Shown: positions 1 to 8,403 of the stretch, piece after piece
Layout: each line of letters starts with the position of its first letter
Position numbering within the stretch: position 1 is the stretch's first letter
NCBI GenBank assembly: GCA_963710205.1
Contig: CAVPZG010000005.1
Coordinates: forward strand, 558,001 to 622,000
Direction of reading: 5' to 3'
Source of the DNA: Pacificimonas sp963710205
Lineage (GTDB): Bacteria; Pseudomonadota; Alphaproteobacteria; Sphingomonadales; Sphingomonadaceae
Length of the DNA stretch: 64,000 bases
Notes under the pieces: generated by a model
The model's database searches: none
Told to the model about the DNA's origin: nothing
What the model saw: the letters and a program-made list of their open reading frames with translations, nothing else
Program-made: the position numbers and the translations under genes

Positions 1-613
1 TTTTGCCAGGAGGTCAACGGCCTGCCTGATCTGGTCCAGATCGCCCTTGATCTGCGGCCTGTAGCCCGCATGACGGGCCGCGCCCGTGCGGTAGCGGGCC
101 TCCGCGACCTGAATGTCCTTGGGGATGTCGATGACCACGGGACCGGGACGGCCGGTGGTGGCGATGCGGAAGGCCTCATGCACCGTGTCCCCCAGATCGT
201 CGGCATTCTTCACAAGATAATTATGCTTGGAACAGTGGCGTGTGATGCCGACCGTGTCGCATTCCTGAAACGCGTCCGTGCCAATGAGATGGGTCGCGAC
301 CTGCCCGGAAATGACGACGACGGGAATGGAATCCATCAGCGCGTCCGTGATGCCCGTGACCGTGTTGGTCGCGCCGGGACCGGACGTGACAAGGGCGACG
401 CCGCATTTTCCGGTCGCGCGCGCATACCCCTCCGCCGCGTGGACGGCGCCCTGTTCGTGACGGACGAGGACATGGCGGATCTGCCGGTGTTCGAACAGCG
501 CGTCGTAGATCGGCAGGACCGCGCCGCCCGGATAGCCGAATATGGTATCGACGCCGAGCTCGATCAGCGCGCGTACGAGATTCTCCCGCTCCGGAAGCGA
601 GTGCTTCTGCCAT
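1..613 (-). CDS. ilvB: Acetolactate synthase large subunit, N-terminal part (runs off window; apparent frameshift)
   Basis: Catalytic ThDP-dependent subunit of acetohydroxyacid synthase, the first common step of branched-chain amino acid synthesis. Reading leftwards from about 580 the protein shows GVDTIFGYPGGAVLPIYDAL and RHEQGAVHAAEGYAR, the N-terminal ThDP domain with its conserved Glu, then VISGQVATHLIGTDAFQE. The rest lies outside the window. The conserved frame has no start codon: the only sensible ATG (613) is one frame off and encodes MAEALASGA. Removing one base from the CCC at 585-587 would give MAEALASGAENLVRALIELG, a normal IlvB N-terminus. The choice lies between a sequencing indel and a real frameshift; the gene is normally needed for prototrophy, so I favour an error. 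Identity of the family is firm. Confidence 0.9.
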
Positions 614-776
614 GATATGCCTGTCCGTTGGTGGGTAGGACGCGCTGATAGACGCGCATGGATTTCAATACAAGGGCTAATATTGTAATATTATGTCTTA
701 TTGAGCTGCGTTGATGAAATGGAATTGACGGCGCAACAGCTTTTGACACCTGCTGTTTCTAACCTAAGTTACTGGC

Positions 777-2754
777 ATGACAGGGGAGCGTGAGCGCCGC
801 GGACCGCAGCGGCTATGGGGATGGGGTCTGGCGCTGACGGCGCTGATCGCTGCCCTGATCGGCATTTCCGTGCTGAGCGCCGCCGCCTATCGCCAGACCA
901 TCGGCACGGACAGCGCGCGGGTGCAGGCGGGCGAATTGTACGCGGAAAGCTATCAGACCATCATGGCGACCGAGGCGGTCTATGACGCGCTGCAGGACGC
1001 CGAACGCGGACAGCGCGGCTATGCGCTGACGCAGAACCCCGTGTTTCTGGACCCGTATAACGAGAATGTCTCGCTGGTGAAGCCGCGCCTCGAAGCATTG
1101 CAATCCCTGACAGCGGACAGCGAGATTCAGTCCGCACGGGTGTCATCGCTGCGCCGGATCGCCGACCTGAAGTTGGCGGAAATGGCGGGCGTCGTCGAGG
1201 ACATCGACGCGGGCAGGCGCACCAAGGCGCAGCAGGAGATCAGCACCGGCTATGGCCGCCGGCTGATGATCCAGATCCGCGAGGTGATGGAGGAACTGCG
1301 TGACGAGGAACAGCGACTGCTCGCCGAGCGCCGGGATGCGCTTCGCGAATCGGAAGATGAGGTCAGCCAGTCCATTGCGCAGCTGGCGCAGTTCGGCACC
1401 GCGCTGCTGGTTGCCGCGTTCGTGGCGACGGTGGGTCTGGGCGCGATGCTGCTGCGCGCCAACCGCGCGACGATGCGGGAGCGGGTCGTCGAGCAGGAAA
1501 ACGAAGCGCTGGAAAGCGCGGTTGCGGCGCGCACGCGCGAACTTGTCGAGTTCGAACCGGCGCCTGATCGCGGAGGCGGAAGCGCGCGGCAGTGCGGAAA
1601 CCCGGCTGAGACAGGCACAGCGCATGGAGGCAATCGGTCAGCTGACCGGTGGGATCGCACATGATTTCAATAATATGCTGGCCGTCGTTATCGGAAGCCT
1701 GGACCTGCTGAAGCGGCGGACGAAGGAAGACCCGAAGATGGTCCGGCTGATCGACAATGCGCTGGAAGGGGCGAACCGGGCAGCGACCCTGACCTCCCGC
1801 CTGCTGTCATTCTCTCGCCAGCAATCCCTGAAACCCGAAGTCGCCGACCTGAACGCGCTGGTCGGCGGCCTGCGCGAATTCCTGCGCCGGACGCTGAACG
1901 AAACCATTCGGGTCGAAATGAATCTGGGCGAGGACACGCCGCCCGTCTTTCTGGATTCGGCGGAACTCGAGAATGTGCTCATAAATCTGGCCGCCAATGC
2001 GCGCGACGCGATGCCCGGCGGCGGCACGCTGACGGTTTCGACGGACCTGCGCGAGCTTGATGCGGAAGAGGATCGTCATGGTCAGCGGCTGCCGCCGGGA
2101 AGATATGCGCTGCTGTCGGTTGCCGATACCGGCGAAGGGATGCCGAAGGAGGTTCTGGAAAAGGTATATGAGCCCTTCTTCACGACGAAGCCGGTCGGCA
2201 AGGGAACCGGGCTGGGGCTGAGCCAGGTGCACGGCTTTGTGCTGCAATCGGGCGGCTCCATCGATATCCTGAGCACGCCGGGCGAGGGAACACGGATAGA
2301 CCTGCTGCTGCCGGAAGGCCGCACACCGACCGAAATCAGGAGACCCGCCGCGTCCACCAATGGGGAAATGCCCGAGGCGCGGGACGGCGAGGCCATTCTG
2401 ATCGTCGAGGATCAGGAACAGCTGAGGGCGCTGACCCACGACGTGCTGCGCGATCTGGGCTATGACGTGGTGCAGGCGTCATCCGCCGGAGAAGCGCTGA
2501 TCGCGCTGGGCGAGATGCCGGACGTGGCCCTGCTCTTCACCGATATCGTCATGCCGGACCAGTCGGGCGAGGAGCTGGCGCGGCTGGCGAGGGCGTCGAT
2601 GCCGGACCTGAAGCTGCTTTACACCAGCGGCTATACGCAGGCGGCGGGTGTCGATGCGGCGACGCTGGACCCGAAGGCGGAACTGTTGAAGAAGCCCTAT
2701 ACGGTCGAGCAGCTGGCCCATGCGATCAGGCGGGCGATCGACGGCGAGCCCTAG
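777..2754 (+). CDS. Hybrid sensor histidine kinase, CHASE3-HisKA-HATPase-REC (frameshift near 1551)
   Basis: Membrane sensor kinase of about 658 residues once one frameshift is repaired. Order: TM helix (about residues 14-38), periplasmic CHASE3-like sensor containing DAERGQRGYALTQNP, second TM helix (ALLVAAFVATVGLGAMLL), coiled coil, HisKA with the phospho-acceptor His in GGIAHDFNN, HATPase_c with N box INLAANARDAM and G boxes DTGEGMP and GTGLGLS, and a C-terminal receiver with acceptor Asp in LLFTDIVMPD. The frame changes at 1551-1552: dropping one T gives RELVESNRRLIAEAE and joins the halves cleanly. No Shine-Dalgarno precedes ATG 777. No partner response regulator is adjacent. The stop codon shares CTAG with the stop of convergent miaA. 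The signal sensed is unknown. Confidence 0.87.
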
Positions 2755-3608
2755 CCCTTCATCTGCGTGCGAAACCAGGTCTGCTGACGCTTCGCGTAGC
2801 GGCGGGTGTCGCGTTTCGCGGTCGCCATGGCGTCATCGAGGGACATGTCACCGCGCAGATGGGCGAGGAGCGGCGGGACGCCGATCGCCTTCATCACGGG
2901 CAGCGTGTCCGGGAGGTTGCGTGCGGCAAGCGCCGCAACCTCCCCAAGCGCGCCCGCATCCAGCATGAGATCGAGCCGCAGGTCGCAGCGGGCGTAGAGG
3001 TCGTCGCGGGGCAGGTCGACAAGGGTGGTTTCGACGCTCATTTCGCTGCCGATGCCGCCCGTCAGCTCGCGCTGCCATGACGCCAGCGACCGGCCGGTCG
3101 AGCGCATGACCTCCAGCGCGCGGGCGAGGCGCTGGGTGTCGCTGGGACGGAGGCGGGCCGCCATCGCCGGGTCTTCGCGGGAGAGCGCGGTCGCAAGCTG
3201 ATCGGTCGGAAGCCTTCGCACCGCTGCCCTGATGTCGTCATCTATGTCCGGAACCGGCGCAATGCCGTCCAGCAGGACCTTCAGATACATGCCGGTGCCG
3301 CCGACAAGAATGGGGAGCCGGCCGTCCGCATGGGCCGCGGCGATTTCCGCTTTCGCCATGATCGCCCATTCGCTGGCGGAGGCAGGCTCCGCACCGTCCC
3401 TGACGCCGTAAAGGCGGTGCGGGGCGGCGGCCTCCTCAGCTGCCGACGGGCGCGCGCTCAGGATGCGGAGGTCGGCATAAAGCTGCGATGCGTCGGCGTT
3501 GATGATGACGCCGTTCCTAGCGGCGGCGAGGGTGAGCGCATGTGCGGACTTGCCGGTTGCCGTCGGGCCTGCGATGACCGCCAGCGGTTTTCCGGAGTCC
3601 TGCCCCAT
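2751..3608 (-). CDS. miaA: tRNA dimethylallyltransferase
   Basis: Transfers a dimethylallyl group from DMAPP to N6 of A37 in tRNAs reading UNN codons. The 285-residue protein has the P-loop AGPTATGKSA at residues 11-20, the INADASQLYADL substrate loop, LVGGTGMYLK and the C-terminal KRDTRRYAKRQQTWFR helix typical of MiaA. Start ATG 3608 places the P-loop at the usual distance; a longer upstream extension is possible but would run through serB coding sequence. Its start codon overlaps the start codon of divergent serB within the palindrome CATG (3606-3609), so no private intergenic promoter exists. The stop overlaps that of the convergent histidine kinase gene. Confidence 0.95.
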   Translation of the reverse strand: MGQDSGKPLAVIAGPTATGKSAHALTLAAARNGVIINADASQLYADLRILSARPSAAEEAAAPHRLYGVRDGAEPASASEWAIMAKAEIAAAHADGRLPILVGGTGMYLKVLLDGIAPVPDIDDDIRAAVRRLPTDQLATALSREDPAMAARLRPSDTQRLARALEVMRSTGRSLASWQRELTGGIGSEMSVETTLVDLPRDDLYARCDLRLDLMLDAGALGEVAALAARNLPDTLPVMKAIGVPPLLAHLRGDMSLDDAMATAKRDTRRYAKRQQTWFRTQMKG

Positions 3609-4464
3609 GTTCGTCGTCACTATCGTCGGCACGCCGTCCCTATCGGCGGAAGATGTCCAACTGGCCAGCAAAAGCTGCCTTGGCGGTGCGGAGCCCATGT
3701 GGCTGGCCGAGGGCAGGGCGGCCGATTTCCGGGTTGCCGAAGTTAACCGGGAGGCGCTGGAGGCGGCACTGCCGGACGCGGACATTTTCGTTCAGCCTGC
3801 TGGCGAGCGCGCACGCAGGCTGTTCGTGGCCGACATGGATTCCACGATGATTGAGGTGGAATGCATCGATGAACTGGCCGACTATGCCGGTCTGAAGGCC
3901 AAAATTTCCGCCGTAACCAACTCCGCGATGCGGGGAGAGCTGGATTTCGAGGCGGCGCTGCGGGCGCGGGTCAGGCTGCTGGCCGGGCTTGGCACCGACG
4001 CCATCGACAGGTGCCTAAGGGAGCGCGTCGTTCATACGGCGGGCGCGGCCATGTTGATCGCCACCCTGAAGGCCGAGGGCGTGCGGACGGTTCTGGTCTC
4101 CGGCGGCTTCACCGCCTTTGCGGAGCCTGTCGGAAGGGCGCTGGGCTTCGATCTGGTGGTGGCGAACTGCCTTGCCGTCGAGGGCGGGAAACTGACGGGC
4201 GGCCTTGACGGCCCCATCATTGACGCAGCCGCGAAGCGCGACCTGTTGCTGGCGGAAGCGGCGCAGCTGGGGGTTTCCGCACAGCAGGCGGTTGCCATCG
4301 GTGACGGTGCGAACGACCTGCTGATGGTCGAAGCTGCAGGGTTCGGGGTTGCCTATCATGCGAAGCCCGCACTCGCCGCAGCGGCGGATGCGCGTATCCG
4401 AAAGGGTGATCTGTCGGTGCTGCTATATGCGCTGGGGATCGCGGAGCGGCGCTGGGCGCGGTAG
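3607..4464 (+). CDS. serB: Phosphoserine phosphatase
   Basis: HAD-superfamily enzyme hydrolysing O-phosphoserine to serine, the last step of serine biosynthesis. 285 residues: a divergent ACT-like N-terminus (residues 1-70), then HAD motif I VADMDSTMIE, motif II LVSGGFTAFAE and motif III/IV AIGDGANDLLMVEAAGFGVAYHAKP. These match SerB closely. ATG 3607 is chosen because it gives the normal N-terminus MFVVTIVG; it overlaps the miaA start by two bases on the other strand. No SD motif can be recognised upstream, since that sequence codes for miaA. Confidence 0.95.
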   Translation: MFVVTIVGTPSLSAEDVQLASKSCLGGAEPMWLAEGRAADFRVAEVNREALEAALPDADIFVQPAGERARRLFVADMDSTMIEVECIDELADYAGLKAKISAVTNSAMRGELDFEAALRARVRLLAGLGTDAIDRCLRERVVHTAGAAMLIATLKAEGVRTVLVSGGFTAFAEPVGRALGFDLVVANCLAVEGGKLTGGLDGPIIDAAAKRDLLLAEAAQLGVSAQQAVAIGDGANDLLMVEAAGFGVAYHAKPALAAAADARIRKGDLSVLLYALGIAERRWAR

Positions 4465-4517
4465 TGGCCATGCGGCCTCGACCCGGCAGGCGGACCTTCT
4501 CAATCCATGATTGAGTG

Positions 4518-5432
4518 CTAGCTGCGCCGGCTGGCGATGATTTCCCGGTAACACAAGGTGCCGTCGGCAATGAGGGCCGTGCGTGCGGTCCAGCGTTCAC
4601 CCTCCGCCAGCAGCATTTCGGATACAGCCGCCGTGCCGCCGGTGCCGTGCAATGCGCGAACGGTGTCGACAGCGCCCCGCCAGCTCTGCTCGATTTCCGT
4701 GACATAGGCGTCACTGCCATTGCGGGAGGCGTTGAGCGTGAGCCCGGCCTCCTGAACGATGCGCTGCAATTCGTCGGCGCTGCGCAGGCGCGGGCGCACC
4801 GGTTCCCCCTCCATCCAGCGTGACAGGGCTTCGCTGCGCGTACCGCCGCCCTGCTTGACGAGCGCGCGGATAACGAGACGTCCGTTCTTTGCGAGGCCCT
4901 TTGCCTGCGCGCGCAGGATGCGCGCCAGGGGTTCGCCGCGCTCGGCAAGATGATCGACGAGGATCAGATCGACGCCGGTGGCCAGCGGCCCATCGTCCTG
5001 GCTGAACGCCGTCACCCGGTCATGGGAGGCGGCGATGAAGGCAGGCAGGGTGTCGGCGGGAAGAATGCGGCAGCCAATGCCGCGTTGCAGCATGAGCGCG
5101 GTGCCGCCCATCTCGGCGCCGAGGTGGACGATGGAACTGGCCTTCGACAGCCCAAGTTCGGGTGTGAGCGCGCGCAGCCGGGCTTCGCCGCGCGGCCCGG
5201 CGCTGCCTTCGCCCCAGACGAGCTGGGCAGCCGCGAGGCGGGATGCGCACCAGCCCGGCGCGCGCTCTTCCTCGACGGGAGACGGAGCCTCCGGCTGAAG
5301 CGCTGCGGGCGGGGGCAGGGCGTCGATGCGCTCCTCCTCGTCCACCGCGCGCTGCGCCATTCGCGCGGAGAGCAGGGCGGGGTCATAGCCGTCCCACCAC
5401 GCCCTGAGACGCATCCTGAACGGGAGTTTCAT
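4518..5432 (-). CDS. Putative class I SAM-dependent methyltransferase
   Basis: A 304-residue protein with a Rossmann-type centre: IVHLGAEMGGTAL resembles methyltransferase motif I, followed by GVDLILVDHLAERGE (strand 4 region) and LAKNGRLVIRALVKQGGG (post-strand 4). The N-terminal hundred residues are low complexity and acidic/Pro-rich. No NPPY/NPPF signature of N-methyltransferases is visible, so neither RsmC-type activity nor a substrate can be assigned. ATG 5432 gives MKLPFRMRLRAWW; a TTG at 5450 overlapping the stop of the upstream PilZ gene is an alternative start. The two genes are probably co-transcribed (5447/5450). Confidence 0.55.
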   Translation of the reverse strand: MKLPFRMRLRAWWDGYDPALLSARMAQRAVDEEERIDALPPPAALQPEAPSPVEEERAPGWCASRLAAAQLVWGEGSAGPRGEARLRALTPELGLSKASSIVHLGAEMGGTALMLQRGIGCRILPADTLPAFIAASHDRVTAFSQDDGPLATGVDLILVDHLAERGEPLARILRAQAKGLAKNGRLVIRALVKQGGGTRSEALSRWMEGEPVRPRLRSADELQRIVQEAGLTLNASRNGSDAYVTEIEQSWRGAVDTVRALHGTGGTAAVSEMLLAEGERWTARTALIADGTLCYREIIASRRS

Positions 5433-5446
5433 GGCGGGGAGGGACG

Positions 5447-5773
5447 TCAAACCGGCTGAGCGCCCGTCGCAACCGTCATGTCATGCGCAGTGACGGCATA
5501 GGCGAACGCGCTCGATTCCTCACTGACCGCAAAGCTGAGCGAGATACCGGCCTGGCTGTGCCCGGCCACCTCTGCGACGATGGCGCCGATCTCAGGGTGC
5601 GCCAATGCCGTTTCGCTGCCAATGGGCGGACGGCCGATGGTTTCGACAAAGGCCCCGGCGGCGGAAAGCGAAGTGACCCGGCCCGGCCACCTGCCCTGCC
5701 GCGAGGCGAGGATGCAAAGCCGCTCGCCGCCAGTGCTGATGTGACGGTGCAGTTCGGCGGTGGCTGTGGTCAT
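5447..5773 (-). CDS. PilZ-domain protein, small
   Basis: A 108-residue single-domain protein. The stretch RHISTGGERLCILASRQGRW followed by GRVTSLSAAGAFVET fits the PilZ fold, with an (S/N)xSxxG-like motif as SLSAAG. The c-di-GMP binding Arg cluster (RxxxR) is weak here, so ligand binding is uncertain. It sits directly upstream of, and overlaps, the methyltransferase-like gene, suggesting a two-gene transcript. Function is not known. Confidence 0.6.
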   Translation of the reverse strand: MTTATAELHRHISTGGERLCILASRQGRWPGRVTSLSAAGAFVETIGRPPIGSETALAHPEIGAIVAEVAGHSQAGISLSFAVSEESSAFAYAVTAHDMTVATGAQPV

Positions 5774-5838
5774 GGCAAAGGGCTCTTCCGCTGCGGATAT
5801 CCTGCAGGCGGGCGTAGCGCTTTAGTCCGAAAATTAGG

Positions 5839-6840
5839 TTAATTGCCGCCCGCTGCGACCGCAGTCACGAAGCATGCGCGATTCTGCGCCTCGAGTTTGC
5901 CGCACAGTTCCGCCGCAGACGCGCGATTCGGATAATTCCCGATCTGCAGCCGCACGCCGCCGTCAAAGGGCTGGAAAACGGGTTCGACAGTGGAAAGGAC
6001 ATCGGGATGCGCCGCGCGGATCGTCGCCCAGCCCGAACGCGCCGTGTCCTCGCGTCCATAGGCTGCGAGCTGCACGCGGTAGCTGGTGACGTCCTGCGGT
6101 GCGATGGCGGGCGGGACGGCGGCGACACGGGTGGGAATGGGCCTTTCCGCAGGAGCCGCCCTGTCCGCAGGAGAGGGAAGTGTCCCCTCCGCGCGCGCGA
6201 CCGCAGCCGCGCGCGCCGCAGGCGACGCATCCGGGTCCGCGGCGCGCGGCGTGCCCGTGACCATCGGCTTGTCCGCGTTCCCGCCGGTGAGCATCTGTTC
6301 CGCAAGCGCCTTCCCCTTTTCCCGGTCGGCCGGCGGCATGTTGGCGTTCATCTTCGCGAGCGCCTTCGTCGCCTGCGGCAGGCCCGCATTTCTGGCCATC
6401 AGCATATAGGCATAGGCGCGCGGCCAGTCCTTCTGTACCGAATCGCCGTTGAACATCCTGATGGCCAGCATGTAGCGGGCGTGGGGATCGCCCGCGCGGG
6501 CGGCGAGCGTCCACAGCCTGACAGCCTCCGCATCCTCGCCCCGGCGGGCGAGGAAAATGCCAAGATAGGTACGGGCCGGATTGTGTCCCTTCTGCGCGGC
6601 GCGGCGGAAAAAATCCTCGGCGCGGTCCAGGTCCTTGGGGACGCCGCGACCCTGCCGGTGGGCAAGACCCAGATTGAACAGGGCGTGGGCATCGCCCCGC
6701 GCGGCGGCGGGCAGCCACAGAATGACGGCTTCCTTATAGTCGCCATTCTTCCATTTCTCGACGCCATCCGCGACGCTTGCGGTCACGGGCGCTGCGATCG
6801 CCAGCGACAGGGCAAATGCGATTACGGCGGGGAACTTCAT
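5839..6840 (-). CDS. Secreted Sel1-repeat protein with C-terminal SPOR domain
   Basis: 333 residues. Signal peptide MKFPAVIAFALSLAIAAPVTA, then Sel1-like repeats (for example GDAHALFNLGLAHRQGRGVP, GHNPARTYLGIFLARRGE, GDPHARYMLAIRMFNGDSV) over residues 35-150, a low-complexity Pro/Ala linker, and a C-terminal SPOR domain (YRVQLAAYGREDTARSGWAT ... LQIGNYPNRASAAELCGKL). SPOR domains bind denuded peptidoglycan at division sites, so a periplasmic, septum-linked role is likely. ATG 6840 is chosen because it begins the signal peptide. It is divergent from the ParA gene across 180 bp; a second SPOR protein lies on the other side of the ParA pair. Confidence 0.83.
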   Translation of the reverse strand: MKFPAVIAFALSLAIAAPVTASVADGVEKWKNGDYKEAVILWLPAAARGDAHALFNLGLAHRQGRGVPKDLDRAEDFFRRAAQKGHNPARTYLGIFLARRGEDAEAVRLWTLAARAGDPHARYMLAIRMFNGDSVQKDWPRAYAYMLMARNAGLPQATKALAKMNANMPPADREKGKALAEQMLTGGNADKPMVTGTPRAADPDASPAARAAAVARAEGTLPSPADRAAPAERPIPTRVAAVPPAIAPQDVTSYRVQLAAYGREDTARSGWATIRAAHPDVLSTVEPVFQPFDGGVRLQIGNYPNRASAAELCGKLEAQNRACFVTAVAAGGN

Positions 6841-7020
6841 TCGATCAACTCCGGCGAAACGGTTTCGGAAACGGATAGCAGTCACGACCCGCGAGACAAG
6901 CTTCCTATGGTGTTTCCCTTTTGAACAGGCGCTGAATTTGGGCCTTTACCGAATATTAGGCTGCGCCGGTGCAAAGAGGCTTTCGATAAGAAACGGGCCA
7001 ATTGGATTGGGGTCTTCCGA

Positions 7021-7740
7021 ATGCGAGTTTTGGCAATTGCCTCTCAAAAGGGTGGGTCGGGTAAGACCACACTTTCCGGTCACATGGCCGTCCAGGCCCA
7101 GCGCGCTGGCGCTGGCCCTGTCGTACTCATCGATATCGATCCGCAGGGATCGCTGTCGGACTGGTGGAACGAGCGCGAATCCGACGTTCCCGCCTTTGCC
7201 CAGACCACCGTGGCGCGTCTTGCCACCGACCTCGAATCGCTGCGTCAGCAGGGTTTCAAGCTGGCCGTCATCGATACGCCGCCCGCGATCACGGTCGCCA
7301 TTCAGAGCGTATTGTCGGTCGCGGAACTGGTCGTCATTCCCACGCGGCCAAGCCCACACGACCTGCGCGCCGCCGGTGCCACCGTCGACCTGTGCGAACG
7401 CGCCGGGAAACCACTGATCTTTGTCATCAATGCCGCGACACCGCGCGCCAAGATCACCTATGAGGCCGCCGTTGCGCTGTCGCAGCACGGGACGCTTGCG
7501 CCCGTCACGCTGCATCACCGCACTGATTATGCCGCCTCGATGATCGATGGCCGCACGGTCATGGAAGTCGATCCGAACTGCAAATCGGCGGCCGAGATCG
7601 AGGAATTGTGGGCCTATGTGGCCGACCGCCTTGAAAAGAACTTCAGACGAACCGTCTTCAATGCGCCCGGTCAGCCGGTCACCGCTGCTGCGATTCGTCC
7701 GCGCGCTGCCGGCGGCTTTGGCCGCAAGGCGGCACTGTAA
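7021..7740 (+). CDS. ParA/MinD-family ATPase
   Basis: A 239-residue P-loop ATPase. The deviant Walker A box SQKGGSGKTTL begins at residue 8; LIDIDPQGSLSDWW is the A' box and LAVIDTPPAIT the Walker B strand. Length and motifs fit chromosomal orphan ParA-like proteins rather than plasmid ParA with an HTH N-terminus, and no parB or parS lies beside it. It is followed after 19 bp by a gene for a putative ribbon-helix-helix partner and then a SPOR lipoprotein, so it may position a division or polar factor. It is not MipZ: the characteristic MipZ N-terminus is absent. Confidence 0.87.
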   Translation: MRVLAIASQKGGSGKTTLSGHMAVQAQRAGAGPVVLIDIDPQGSLSDWWNERESDVPAFAQTTVARLATDLESLRQQGFKLAVIDTPPAITVAIQSVLSVAELVVIPTRPSPHDLRAAGATVDLCERAGKPLIFVINAATPRAKITYEAAVALSQHGTLAPVTLHHRTDYAASMIDGRTVMEVDPNCKSAAEIEELWAYVADRLEKNFRRTVFNAPGQPVTAAAIRPRAAGGFGRKAAL

Positions 7741-7759
7741 TCCGGGGGCCTGGAGAACA

Positions 7760-8374
7760 ATGATGACACAGGAACCCTCATTCGGCTCATTGTCCGGCAG
7801 CCTGCTGGCCCGCAAGGGCGGCGCGAAGCCGGCCATGCGTCCACAGGCCTATCGCTTCGATAGCGGCGACAACAGCGCCGCCGATGACGATTGCGGCTGG
7901 AACGACATGGGATCGGACATGCTTACCCCGGAACAGCGGGAAAGCCTGCTGCCCGGAGGCACCGAAGCCGGTGATTCGGTCTTTTCCCCGGCGCCCGCCA
8001 CGATTCGCGAAGCCGACGAGAATGACAGCGCGGAAGATGTTCCCGCCGTCGTATCGCAGCAGCGCGCGCTGGCCGAAAAGGTCATCGAGGAAGAAACGGA
8101 AGCCGAGCAGAACGCTTTTCTGGCGCGGCTGGCACGGGAAAGCGAACCCGACGACGCGCTGTCCGCTCCCGAGCCCGAAGCGCGCAAGAAGCCGCCAGTG
8201 CAGCGCGCTGCCGCTGGATCCAAGGCAAAATCCGCCTTCACCCTGCGCCTGGACAAGGCACGCCACCTGAAACTGCGTCTTGCGTCCGCCTTCGCGCACA
8301 AAAGTTCGCAAAAACTGATCACCGAAGCGCTCGACGAATATATCGCCAAGCATTTCCCTGATCTTCCCGCCTAA
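7760..8374 (+). CDS. Disordered protein with C-terminal ribbon-helix-helix-like segment, ParA partner candidate
   Basis: 204 residues. Residues 1-145 are acidic, polar and probably disordered; the last 50 (SAFTLRLDKARHLKLRLASA then SSQKLITEALDEYIAK) resemble an RHH DNA-binding unit: a short beta strand with basic residues, then two helices. The ATG at 7760 is preceded by GGAGA at 7752. It lies 19 bp downstream of the ParA gene, and small RHH proteins commonly pair with ParA ATPases, so it may be the DNA- or ATPase-binding partner. No direct evidence of a binding site is seen. Confidence 0.6.
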   Translation: MMTQEPSFGSLSGSLLARKGGAKPAMRPQAYRFDSGDNSAADDDCGWNDMGSDMLTPEQRESLLPGGTEAGDSVFSPAPATIREADENDSAEDVPAVVSQQRALAEKVIEEETEAEQNAFLARLARESEPDDALSAPEPEARKKPPVQRAAAGSKAKSAFTLRLDKARHLKLRLASAFAHKSSQKLITEALDEYIAKHFPDLPA

Positions 8375-8403
8375 TCATTCCGCGTACCGCAAGGAGCAAT
8401 AAC

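Noticed and set aside
743..776. Promoter for the histidine kinase (TTGACA at 743-748)
   Set aside because: The -35-like hexamer is good, but no convincing -10 lies at 16-18 bp and the ATG would follow too closely.
7021..8374. Plasmid-type ParAB partition locus
   Set aside because: No ParB domain or parS-like sequence; neighbours are chromosomal housekeeping genes and SPOR proteins.
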